Source: Heloderma charlesbogerti
Taxonomy: Eukaryota > Chordata > Lepidosauria > Squamata > Helodermatidae
DNA length: 64,000 nucleotides
Assembly (NCBI GenBank): GCA_026122225.1
Contig: JANEZZ010002668.1
Location: 434,001 to 498,000, forward strand
Reading direction: 5' to 3'
This document shows, piece after piece, positions 55,190 through 64,000 of this stretch. Below the pieces are notes generated by a model. The model made no database searches, was not told the origin of the DNA, and saw only the letters and a list, made by a program, of their open reading frames with translations. A program made the position numbers and the translations under genes. The stretch's first letter is position 1; every line of letters begins with the position of its first letter.

Positions 55190-55975
55190 ATCCTGGCCGC
55201 TGGGGGGGGGGGCTGTTGCGAGCGGCTGGGGAGAAGGGAGATGTCTCAGGTGGTGCCACTGAGATGGGAGGGGCCCGAGAGGCAGTTTTAGCTCTCCGGG
55301 CCCTTCCTCAATGCCTCTTGGATGCGCAGCTGCAGAGCAGGTAACACACACTTCTGCAGCTGACAAAAAGGTGGCATTGGCCAGTCGAGGACGGCATCAG
55401 AGCGGTTTACCAGGGTCATGGCAAGCAGCTCCTCTTTTTTCCAACCTTTTCTCAGCCGAGATTGGCAGTGACAGTAGCAGAGGCGTCATCTTCCATCCCT
55501 TGACTGGGGCAGCAGCTTGGTCAAGCATGGCCGGTGCTCTTTCGGCCACCTACTGGGGCCTGAGCCCCAGCATGATGGGAGCAGGAGGGAGGTGAGCTGG
55601 TGCCCGTATTCCCGGCAGCCATTTTCCAAACCCCGAGGCTGTGATCGGGCACAGTTTGGCCTAGTTTTGGGGCCATCTGGCCTGAGGTTTGGTGTGTGGG
55701 CCCTGGGGGAGGATTTCATGGTGGGGGCGAGGGATCCTGTTTGAGGTCTTGTGTGCTAGGGTGGTCAGAGGGAGTATTTGGCTGAGAATTCACTTCCCCA
55801 CTGTGGCCTCTGCTCTTTGCTCCAACCTGGTTTTGCCCAGTGCCATTTGCCTTAGGCTGCCTATATTGTTCTGAGTTGTTATCAGCTCAATTGGGAGAGC
55901 TACTTGCTGATGGATACAGAAAGGGTGAGTTCTCACCCCCTCTATGACTCATTCACTGGGCTAGTTTTGTGCAGC
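55190..55975. other. GC-rich leader, possibly the Ngaro left terminal repeat
   Basis: Abrupt GC-rich sequence directly upstream of the Gag-like frame. Ngaro elements have a left terminal repeat and a leader here, but I could not match this block to the sequence after the last ORF, so its identity is unproven. Confidence 0.3.
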
Positions 55976-56827
55976 ATGCCTCCATAAAAGGGGCAGGGGG
56001 ACAAGAAGGGTAAGGCCAAGACACCCTGCCCACCTGGCAAAAGGCCTTGAAGGAGGCATGAATCTTCTTCCAATGAAGAAGAGGGGCCTGATATGTCATT
56101 GATCCTGGCACGATTGGAAGCGGTGGGGAAATATGAGGGGATTACACCTTCCCCTTTGCCTGTGCAGAGGGTGACCAGGGGCTCCCAGCCCAAACAAACC
56201 AGGAGGCAGAGCCAGCATGCATTGTTACTTTCTGCTGCAGTGCACTTGGACGCGATCAAGGCTTCTTCCAGCTCTGCTCCTACACAGGTTGTGGGACCAA
56301 TTCCTTCAGCAGAGGAAGGACCAACACCTGCTGTGCCACCGGCCCAGGCAGTTGGGTCCACGACATCCATGCCAGCACCAGAGGCCCCAGCTCTAGCTAT
56401 CCCGGATCCAGGTGAGATGAATTTGAAGCACATTTCCCCTTGGTCTAGATGGGGCCCGATTGGGCCTTGGGGGTGGTTTCCATGGATGTTTGCCTTTGGC
56501 TGGCCAGTTTCTCAGCCTAGCAGTGAGCGGACAACTTCAATACCAGCTAAGACTGAAGCTTTGTCTGGGGTGTCTGCTCAGGCACCACCAGGGGTGTCCG
56601 TTGGGGCAGCTGAGGCACTCCTTGCCTCTCCGGGTGCTCCTACTCCCGCTAGTGTGCTGGAGGCTTCTCCTCCCACTTTCTCTGTGGCAGAGCCTGGCGC
56701 TGCCCCCCCGACAAGGTCTGTAGGGGTGTCCTCTGCTGTTGCAGCAGAGGTGGGCATTCAGCAGCCATCTTCGGCAACCACACCCTGTGCCTTTGTTTGG
56801 CAGGGCCTGGCCGGACCCGCCAAATGA
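55976..56827 (+). pseudogene. Ngaro Gag, N-terminal part
   Basis: One frame from an ATG at 55976: MPP, stop, KGQGDKKGKAKTPCPPGKRP, stop, RRHESSSNEEEGPDMSLILA, then a long Ser/Thr/Pro/Ala-rich region to 56827. The two in-frame stops are TAA (55985) and TGA (56048). A basic start followed by an acidic ESSS..EEE..DMSL block is, from memory, how Ngaro Gag begins. The proline-rich remainder varies between copies. The open part from Met 56093 has 244 codons. Function inferred from position and the next segment. Confidence 0.65.
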
Positions 56828-56870
56828 GAGCAGCCCCAAGCACTTTTTGCGAATGAGGATGTGATACCAT

Positions 56871-57500
56871 CCGGACTACATCGACCCCATTGGGATTTCA
56901 CCTGATGCCCTCCACAAGGGATAAAATTCTCCAAAGGGAGTTCATAGACATTTTCTCCTTATTATTCTGTAAACTGAAATCTAAGGACAAGGACAAATCT
57001 GGTGACAAATATAAGGACAAAGGCAGGAATAAGAAGGCTGCCCGTACTTGGGCCAATTGGCTGCCAGGTTTCCTGATTTACATGGGTGTTCTTCAGCAAA
57101 AGTTCTCGGAGCGAGGTTGGATTTTAACTAAATATATTGACATTATATACCAGGCATACAATGGATATGAGGACAGAGCTTGGCTGGCTTATGATGAGGC
57201 TTTTTGTATGAGGGCTGCCATCAACCCTTCCCTCCAGTGGAACCTTAAGGACCAGGACCTCTGGCTGCAGTTTATGATTCAGGGGAAGGTCTTGACAGCG
57301 GTCACATTTTGGCCAAGCAGGCACTCGCCTCAGTGCCGGTAGGGGAAAGCATGGGACAGGTGGTTCAACAGCACTTGCTCTGTTGAGAGTATCGTTCCCG
57401 TGGCTCCTGTTCATGGAATCCATGCCAGTTCTGCCATGAATGTTCCATCTGCAGCAGCCAGCATGCATGCACAAATTGTCCCAGGATTAAAGATTGGCAT
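56871..57500 (+). pseudogene. Ngaro Gag, core and Cys/His segment
   Basis: Open frame 56890-57342 reads MGFHLMPSTRDKILQREFID, FSLLFCKLK, a Lys/Asp-rich insert, then ARTWANWLPGFLIYMGVL, DIIYQAYNGYEDRAWLAYDE and FCMRAAINPSLQW, which is the conserved Gag core of vertebrate DIRS/Ngaro elements. After a frame break the sequence at about 57378-57480 gives SRGSCSWNPCQFCHECSICS then SQHACTNC, a Cys/His cluster that would bind zinc in Gag. Not functional, because at least one frameshift and a TGA separate the two. Confidence 0.75.
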
Positions 57501-57602
57501 GGCACTGCCCGGGATGGGCGAGGGGGCAGGAAACCTGGGGGAGAGCAACAGCCTCCTCCCAAAGGCATGCAGTCCAGTTAGGACTCCCTGTGGCAGCTCT
57601 TG

Positions 57603-57944
57603 AGGCGGTACCCACAGAGGGAGGAAGCCATTTATCTAGAGCGAGTTTTCACGGAAGGGTTTAGAATACCATTCCAAGGTCAGCATAAGGTTCAATTTTC
57701 TAAAAATCAGAAGTCAGTTTTGAGTATGGAATAATTGGTTAGGGCCAAAATTGATAAAGAGGTAACTGCTGGGAGGGTCCTTGGTCTGTTCACAGCACTG
57801 CCAATCCCCAGCCTGTGAGTTTCTCCATTGGGGATTGTCCCGAAGGAGTCAGGGGAGTACAGGTTGATTCACAACCTGTCCTTCCCAAAAGGCGATTCTG
57901 TGAATGTTGAGATCCCAAACCAACTGTATTCAGTGTGCTACACC
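57603..57944 (+). pseudogene. Ngaro reverse transcriptase, first part
   Basis: Reads RRYPQREEAIYLERVFTEGF, RIPFQGQ, then RAKIDKEVTAGRVLGLF, then GIVPKESGEYRLIHNLSFPK and GDSVNVEIPNQ. The KKxxGxYRLIHNLS segment is the first strong RT motif of DIRS-group elements. In-frame stops at about 57730 and 57817. Cut by the foldback element at 57945. Confidence 0.75.
57937..57944. repeat. Target-site duplication, left copy (foldback element C)
   Basis: GCTACACC, identical to 58494-58501. Confidence 0.9.
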
Positions 57945-58493
57945 TAGAGATGGGCAGATCCCTTACCCCTTTCCAGGTGGGGGGGGTCCGCGGGGGCGGG
58001 AGGTGATCTGTCCCCCCCTCCCGGAATCCATCCAGGCTGGCTCTGCTCTGCGGTGATCCTGCGGAGCTGAAGCACTGGCGATACGGCTGGCTGCCATTGC
58101 CATGCCATATCGCTGTGCTAAGACCAGATGCAAATGGCATCCACTACGCCATTTGCGTCCCTGTTTTTTCACATGATAGGCTATGCAAATATCTACGTAA
58201 ATATAATTTGCGTAGCCTATCGCGTGAAAAAACAGGGGCGCAAATGGTGTAGTGGACGCCATTTGCGTCCGGACTTAGCACAGCGATACAGCACGGCAAT
58301 GGCGACCAGCCATATTGCCAGCGCTGCAGAGCCAACAGCTGGCTCCACAGGATCACCGTGTGGAGGAGCCAGCCTGGACGGATTCCGGAGGGGCACAGAG
58401 GTGAGTGCTCCATTCCGCTACAGACCCCAGTGGGGCCAGATTCTTGGAATCTGGCCTCATTGGGGTCCATGGCAGAATTCTGTGACATCCCTA
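57945..58493. mobile_element. hAT-like foldback element C, inside the Ngaro RT
   Basis: 549 bp with termini TAGAGATGGG and GACATCCCTA, flanked by a perfect 8-bp duplication GCTACACC. Its two halves are inverted copies of about 250 bp each. For example GGAATCCATCCAGGCTGGCT pairs with the AGCCAGCCTGGACGGATTCC side, and the TGATAGGCTATGCAAAT core pairs with ATTTGCGTAGCCTATC. Near the right end a perfect 10-bp hairpin GGCCAGATTC/GAATCTGGCC (about 58436-58458) sits where elements A and B have GGCCGAATGC/GCATTCGGC. No ORF of its own. Confidence 0.88.
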
Positions 58494-58501
58494 GCTACAC
58501 C
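58494..58501. repeat. Target-site duplication, right copy (foldback element C)
   Basis: GCTACACC, matching 57937-57944. Confidence 0.9.
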
Positions 58502-59138
58502 TCTTTTGATGCTGCAGTCTCTATGGTTCAGGCTTGCTGGCAAGGGGCACTGATAGGTAAGTGTGACATAAAGTCCGGTTCCACATATTGCTGGTCAGTC
58601 CTTTTGATTTTGGCCTATTAGGGTTCTGCTTCCAGGATATGTTTTATCTGGACAGGGCTCTTCGCATGGGGTGTTCCATCTCTTGCGCCATGTTCAAGAG
58701 GTTCAGCACCTTCTTGGAATGGGCAGTAAGAGACAGGATGGGGGCACAGGGTGTTGTCCATTATTTTGAAATTTTTTGTTTACCAGCTCCAGGTATTCTG
58801 CACAATGTGCCTACTTGATGCAAGAATTTTGCACCTTGATGGAGGAGTTAGGTGTACCTTTGGCACATGAGAAGACAGATGGGTCTATCAACTGTCTTAA
58901 TGTTCTTGGGGATTGAGCTGGACACCATCGATCAGTGCTGCAGATTCTCACAGTATAAACTCTCCATCTTGGAGGACAAAATTCTTGCAATAATGTGTTC
59001 CCATAAAGTCACACTGCATGTTCTTCAGGAGGTGGTTGGGCACTTGAATTTTGCCTGCAGAGCTGTTGCCCCAGACCTGTCCTTTCTGAAGTGGCTTTGG
59101 TGGGCTACGCATGGGCTGTGGCTGCCACATCACTGAAC
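58502..59138 (+). pseudogene. Ngaro reverse transcriptase, second part
   Basis: Continues after the insertion: SFDAAVSMVQACWQGALIGK CDIKS (block A, catalytic Asp in CDIKS), a frameshift near 58575, then FDFGLLGFCFQDMFYLDRAL, RMGCSISCAMFKRFSTFLEW (block B) and GVVHYFEIF where YxDD is expected. Both catalytic aspartates are therefore lost by local change at about 58775. The thumb-like part (LGIELDTIDQCCRFSQYKLS, LHVLQEVVGHLNFACRAVAP) follows to 59138. Dead RT. Confidence 0.8.
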
Positions 59139-59750
59139 CAGGGTTACCTCAGCTATGCATTGGGATCTCTTAAGCGGGTTTGGCTTAAGTTTTTTCAGTT
59201 TAATGGTGTTTCTTTTTGGAGCTGCAAGTTGCTCCTGGAGGCCAAACTGCAGATTCATTTGGATGCCACCAGGTCACTGGGTTTGCGGGTGATTTGGCAG
59301 GATCGTTGATGCTCTGGATGGTGGCCCAATAGTTGGTTGGCCAGAGGAATTTGTAAAGATCTAACATTCTTTGAGTTCTTCCCCATCTATGTAGCTGTGC
59401 ATATTTGGGCAGAGCAAATGGCCAACTTGGTAGTTCATTTTTGGTGTGACAATCAGACCACTGTCCAGGTCATAAACACCCTATCCTCTCATAGTCCTAG
59501 AGTTATTTCACCACTAAGAGCCTTCAGACTTCATTGTCTGCAAAATAATACAGACAATGCTTTATGCACTGTCTGCAACATCTTGTTTCATGCCCGGCAC
59601 ATACCTGGCCTAGACAACCCAACTGTCCACACTTTGTTGCATAACCAGGTGGAAAGGTTCCAGGAGCTGGCCCCTTGGGCATGTGCTCTTCCAGAACCCA
59701 TGCCAGTGGTGCTTTGGGAGATTGGTGGATCAAGGCAGAGCAAGCCATGA
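59139..59750 (+). pseudogene. Ngaro RNase H domain
   Basis: RNase H of the DIRS/Ngaro type, which removes RNA from the RNA-DNA hybrid. Visible: IHLDATRSLGLRVIWQ (first Asp, about 59260), a TGA near 59307, LTFFEFFPIYVAVHIWA (Glu, about 59370), HFWCDNQTTVQVINTLSSHS (second Asp in CDNQ, about 59450) and FHARHIPGLDN (about 59590), a conserved DIRS-group end motif. The acidic residues are kept but the frame is broken, and SLSR-type sequence after the last motif has changed to a frame that stops at 59750. Confidence 0.8.
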
Positions 59751-60629
59751 TTAACTCCACAGCTCCCGGTCCCAGAGCTGCTTATGACAAGGCAGGTAGG
59801 GAGTTCTTTGCTTTCAGGTCAGAACTGCAGTTACAAGAATTGCGGCTTATTCTGGTGGATCATCTTTTGCAGTTCTGTGTCCCTTCTAGGAGTAAGGGTT
59901 TTTCTGCCAGGGCCGTAGGTGGTAAACTGGCAGCATTAGCCTTTCGGTCCAAATTCAAGGGTGTGCCTGGTAACACCATAGATTTCAGGGTATGCTGTAC
60001 CATCCAGGGTTGGGCCAGGGTGTCACCTGCAGTCGCCAACTCCAGGCACCCTCTTTCCCCTGACGTCCTGTTGGGACTCCAAGGATTGTGGCCATCCATA
60101 TGTTCCTTGCCTCATGAAGCCACCTTGTTTCATGCTGCTGCGTTGATGGCTTTCTTTGGGGCTTTCAGGATTTCCGAATCGGGAATGGCATCCAAAGGCG
60201 ATGTATCTGGAAGGCCTTTAAGATTTTTGGATGCTCAGTTTCATCCGGATGTTATTCTGATGTGGCTCAGGCGGTCTAAGACTGACCAGAAAGGTAAGAG
60301 CCCAAGAGTATCCTTCTTCCCTGCTCAGGTGGAGGAGCTATGTTCTGTCAGAGCGTTGGTGGCTTTTGGGGGAATTTAAGGGGTCCGTAGATGGTCCTTT
60401 GTTCTGTCACTTGGATGGTTCCCCGTTAACAAAGTATCAATTTTGGGCCATTGCTAAGTTGGCCTTGAATGCTCTGGGTCTGGGTAAGTTTTGCTTTGGC
60501 ACACATTCTTTCCGAATTGGTGCTGCTTCAACAGCCATGTCACTGGGCTTCACGCCTGACAAGGCGAAGGAGATGGGCAGATGGCACTCCAAGGCTTTTC
60601 AGGCTTATGTCATTTCCCTTGATATTTGA
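59748..60629 (+). pseudogene. Ngaro tyrosine recombinase, one frameshift
   Basis: Would join the extrachromosomal DNA copy to the genome by recombination, without a DDE integrase. The N-terminal arm-like part begins STAPGPRAAYDKAGREFFAF. The catalytic domain has FFGAFRISESGM (Arg I), WLRRSKTDQKGK (Lys), then, after a shift within about 60360-60378, GTHSFRIGAAST (the H-x-x-R motif), MGRWHSKAFQAYV (His/Trp and the nucleophile Tyr) and the end SLDI. All catalytic residues of the R-K-HxxR-Y set are present. Only the frameshift breaks the reading. Among the best-kept parts of the element. Confidence 0.85.
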
Positions 60630-60689
60630 TGGGCAAGCCTACCTCGTTCTAGTTTTCACTGTTTCATTTCCTTTTTAGATGGATGGAAT

Positions 60690-61284
60690 GGACAGGAACC
60701 CAAGTGCGTGCTCATATGTGGACACAGCATGGTGTCCTGGGCCTGTCTGAGGGCTTCCAGGTCGGACTGCAGACCACAGCTCAGGCTGTCCCAGCCTATC
60801 TGCATCCACTGGCTGGGCAGATGTGGCATGTGGTGGGAGCACCTCCTGCCCATGTCATTCCATCAAGGTTTGGTGTGGATCCCCCCACAGGTTTTGGTGC
60901 TGCGTCTTGGGGGGAATGACCTGGGTTTTTTGAAAGGCAAAGTGCTCATTTTGCAGGCTTGGGCCGATTTTCAGGTTGTCAGGCCATTGGACTGGGGTTG
61001 TTATCAACTGGTCCAGTTTGCTTCCCAGAGTGGAGTGGAAGAATGTTTGGGACGAGTGGGCCCTGCAACGGGCCCGCCAGAAAATTAATAGGGAGGTAGC
61101 CTTGGGATTATATAGGCATGGTGATGGGATTATTTCTCATCCTGAGATTAGACAGATGCGAAGGGAGCTTTACAGACAGGATGGTGTACACCTGTCTGAT
61201 CTAGGCAATGATTTATTTTTGTTGGATCTGCAAAAGGGCCTGTGGGAATTAATTCAGCACAGGTGTGTGGGGGGGTCTGACTAA
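60690..61284 (+). pseudogene. Ngaro SGNH-type hydrolase
   Basis: Final ORF of vertebrate Ngaro elements, a putative lipase/esterase-like SGNH hydrolase of unknown role in the life cycle. Block I: ICGHSMVSWACLRA (Ser in GHS, about 60720). Block III: PQVLVLRLGGNDLG (Gly-Asn, about 60905). Block V: DGVHLSDLGNDLFLLDLQKG (the Asp and His, about 61185). The first two are in one frame (60708 onward). The last is in the frame open from 60976 to 61284, so a frameshift lies near 61000-61060. The three catalytic blocks all survive. Confidence 0.8.
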
Positions 61285-61651
61285 GCATTGGGCTTGTCGT
61301 CTTCCTGTGGCTGCTAGGGACAGGCAATGCTGATGAGAACAGGGATGGTGAGCATTCAGAGGCACTGTTTTGGACACAGGTGATGCCTGAAGCCTCCCGC
61401 TCTGGATTTTGCGGCCCAGCAGGGAGATAAGGGTTACTTGTGAGGCCAACTTACCTCACCCACCCAGTGTTTTGCAGCTGGGGAGGGGGTGACAGTGGTA
61501 GGCCTACCTTCCCCAAAAGGGATAGCCCTGTAGGGTGGCGAGCTGAGACACCACCGTACAGGCTTTGAATATTTTTGCCCATTACAGAGCCTAGCTAGTG
61601 ACTGGCACAGATTACTTGCCTGTCCTGGTCTTTCCCCTTTGCAGATTGATC

Positions 61652-61657
61652 AATAAA
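61652..61657 (+). promoter_or_regulatory. Probable Ngaro polyadenylation signal
   Basis: AATAAA in the context GATCAATAAATGTGGCCC, about 370 bp after the last ORF, where the element's 3' terminal region is expected. Confidence 0.55.
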
Positions 61658-61665
61658 TGTGGCCC

Positions 61666-63162
61666 AGTTTGACTCCAATCACTTCTGTCCATCTCCTTAT
61701 TTCTCCCTTTCTGCTCACAGTGTGTACATATAGAGTCAATATGACTCTTTACGTGCTAATGTTGCTGCAGAGTTTAATGAGAATTTTGCAATATTAAAAT
61801 CAGTCTTGCAAACGGTCCAGGGATTCACGTGTGAGCTGCTTGAGTTCCTCTGCTTGACCTGAAAGGAGTTGAGCCTTTGTAAGCATTCCAGCTGAATGCT
61901 TGAGAATTTTGTTCAAGAGCTCATAAAAAGGACAAGGGCCTCATTAGTGCTTCTGCTACCGCCTTCCCCTTTTGCTGCCTCAAGGTTCAGAAACTTACCT
62001 TGGAGATGGACAAGGGAAGGCAGCAACACACACTTCAGAGCTCCAGGGACTGGGGCTGTCTGGGATGCTACACTCATCATTTCTGCCAATGAGAACACCC
62101 GTCAAGACAAACTGTGATGAAAATATTCAAAGTACCACTTAAAAATACCAAAGTCTATTGAACAAGTCCACCATTATGGTGGTGTTCAGTTGCTGTCTCT
62201 TTCCCTCTGCTTGATCTATTAAATGCCGTTACAAAGCAATTCGTACCTTACCAGTAATTCTGTCCACCAGTGTGGGTACCACAACAAAGCCACTTGATAG
62301 CTGGATCCCATGTTGCACTAGTAATGTATGAATGCTCATGTCACATGCAAAGGCGTGTGTGTGGAAGCACAGCTCTCTTCAGCTGCCTTACAAACGTGTG
62401 TATTTACTGCCACATCCCACTATTAAGTAACCAGAAATCAGATTAAGTACTATGATCAGATACCTCTATAAGATTGTGAAGTGTACAGGCTTTAAGAAAT
62501 TTATCTTTGCCTTTCAGCTCTAATAACAAGTAGGCCTTTTGTAACAGCTAAATAAGTATTTAACTTAACAAGCCGATCTTTGTCCAGGGCAACCCCTGTA
62601 TGTATAAAATGCTTTTGTAAACAAACCAACATGCACATTAAAAATTTTACAATATAGATGTTTTCATGGTTAATTGACACACATTATACCACACTTACTT
62701 GTTTAGTTCTATTTTCTTTTCTTCACTTCTAATTTTGTATTCCAAAGGGGAAAAAAGCATCTTTTCAGCTGATCTCATGAAAACTCTGCAATGGCAAATG
62801 AGTAACCAACCTGTGTGCATTAGAGTACAGCTGGAAAGAATGCTAATTCTCTGCCTCAATGCTGCCTTCAAAGAGATTATTCAAGCCTTCCTCTGACATG
62901 GAACAGAGTGATCAGCCAGCAATGAGTATGCATGAAAATAACCTTTATCCGCCTTAACAAAAAGGTAAACTAAAAAAGCAGTCAGTCATGCCCTAATTAT
63001 TTACTTTTAGTTAGGGAAAGGGGGGAGAAGCAAATCTATTTCAGTTATGGCTTTGAAACTGGAATTATTAAAACTAATCTAGGGTTGCAAATGTGGCTTA
63101 AAAGGCAAATACAAACCAGAATTTTAATATATATTTTTGGTAGAAAAATGTTTTGGTAAAGA
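61666..63162. other. No gene seen
   Basis: Unassigned AT-rich sequence. Short open frames only. Confidence 0.4.
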
Positions 63163-63224
63163 TATGAAGCAGTGATGTCACCTAAAGAAGATTTATGAAG
63201 CAGTGATGTCACCTAAAGAAGATT
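63163..63224. repeat. Tandem duplication, 2 x 31 bp
   Basis: Unit TATGAAGCAGTGATGTCACC TAAAGAAGATT, two identical adjacent copies. Confidence 0.95.
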
Positions 63225-64000
63225 TAAACCAGAAATTTATGTCCACATCTCAAACGCAAAAAAATAATCTCATACTGTAAATTCATGACCTTTTTGGTAT
63301 TTGAGATTCTGACCCAGATTCCTTTAGGTGTCATCACTCCTTGTTGTTGTTGTTTTAAAATCACAACCATTTAATACCCCACCTGCACCGCACCCACCAC
63401 CCAAATCCTGATTTGTGTTTGCTTTATCACGTTTTTGATCCATGCTGCAAACCTTTTTTAGGCTGCAATCCTATACAAACCTATCTGGGAATAAATCAGA
63501 TTGAACTCAGTGGGATTTACTTCTGAGCAGACATGAACAGAATTGTACTGCCAGTGTGTTAAAAGGGCAATGACAGTCAACACAGAAAGCTGTTTATATG
63601 GGAAGGTACTGTTTCGACACCAAAGAACTTATTCAATCAAAAAATGACACAGTTTTCACTCTTACAAACCTCTGAAGGCATGATTGTTGAAAAGCATCAA
63701 AGTGCTCAGCAAACTTTCCATTTTGTCTTGGAAAGGCACATATTCCTTCAAATTTGGCATAATGTGCTTAACCAGATTAGTTCAAGAGTTCATCAGATAT
63801 AATAAAACATACATTAAATCATTTTCATTAATACATTCAAAGAAGCTAATCAAACAATGGATATATAATTTTTTTACAAATAAAAAGTTAGAATAGTTTG
63901 TAACTATGAGAAGGCTATTCTGTAGCACTTCCTATAACACTTCAAAAAAAGATTTACTTGAATTGTGATGAACACCAAGGCACTTGGGACAAAGATTTTC
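63225..64000. other. No gene seen apart from one short repeat
   Basis: At 63461-63555 (GCTGCAATCCTATACAAACC ... TACTTCTGAGCAGACATGAA CAGAATTGTACTG) lies the best copy of the short dispersed repeat also found at 5297 and 22508. The remainder is AT-rich and unassigned. Confidence 0.5.

Larger units (their letters stand above)
55976..61665 (+). mobile_element. Ngaro-type tyrosine-recombinase retrotransposon, degraded
   Basis: DIRS-order element that uses a tyrosine recombinase instead of a DDE integrase. Five coding parts are recognisable in order: Gag, reverse transcriptase, RNase H, tyrosine recombinase and an SGNH-type hydrolase. The last is a trait of vertebrate Ngaro elements and is not expected in typical DIRS1-type elements. 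A polyadenylation signal follows at 61652. Each part has stops or frameshifts, and a foldback transposon sits in the RT (57945-58493). Terminal repeats were not located, so both ends are approximate. Confidence 0.85.

Noticed and set aside
55190..55975. CpG-island promoter of a host gene
   Set aside because: The block precedes a retrotransposon Gag frame directly and no host exon follows; it is more simply the element's leader.
58128..58553. 141-codon frame overlapping foldback element C
   Set aside because: It runs through inverted repeats and out into the Ngaro RT in the wrong frame.

Overview
This window is repeat-rich vertebrate DNA, most likely from a squamate reptile (lizard or snake). 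The inference rests on the mix of mobile elements: several BovB copies, a second related RTE-clade LINE family, CR1 and L2 LINE fragments, an L1 fragment, tRNA-derived SINEs, many palindromic hAT-like elements and a vertebrate-type Ngaro retrotransposon. I found no host exon, rRNA, genuine tRNA gene or CRISPR array. Every long open reading frame I can explain belongs to a retrotransposon. The species cannot be named from the sequence alone.

Layout. 1-2770: two members of one hAT-like foldback family (1-422, cut by the window edge, and 1955-2760), the first inserted in a decayed BovB copy (423-1664). 3000-8900: short palindromic repeats and a degenerate LINE (5851-8890) split by an L2 3' end (6729-7219). 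10303-13436: first copy of the second RTE family. 13440-18360: microsatellites, small hAT-like repeats, a 0.7-kb foldback element. 18362-21253: BovB copy 2. 21729-25423: fragment of another LINE, a CORE-type SINE and two strong hairpins. 26281-31164: BovB copy 3 and the second RTE-family copy in tandem. 32458-38835: CR1, L1 and CR1 fragments, all on the minus strand. 40230-44053: two non-autonomous elements and a compound microsatellite. 44288-47527: full-length BovB on the minus strand, flanked by a perfect 10-bp target-site duplication, with one premature stop. 48018-52895: foldback and SINE insertions. About 55976-61665: a degraded Ngaro-type tyrosine-recombinase retrotransposon (Gag, RT, RNase H, tyrosine recombinase, SGNH hydrolase), itself split by a third foldback hAT element (57945-58493) with a perfect 8-bp duplication. 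61666-64000: unassigned sequence with small repeats.

How the parts relate. The autonomous elements supply plausible machinery for the non-autonomous ones: CR1 shares its 3' tail with the tRNA-Ala SINE, and L2-type tails resemble that of the CORE-SINE. No hAT transposase is present to move the foldback elements. The least ordinary material is the foldback family, whose subterminal hairpin keeps its place and pairing while its stem sequence differs between copies, and the Ngaro element with its recognisable hydrolase.
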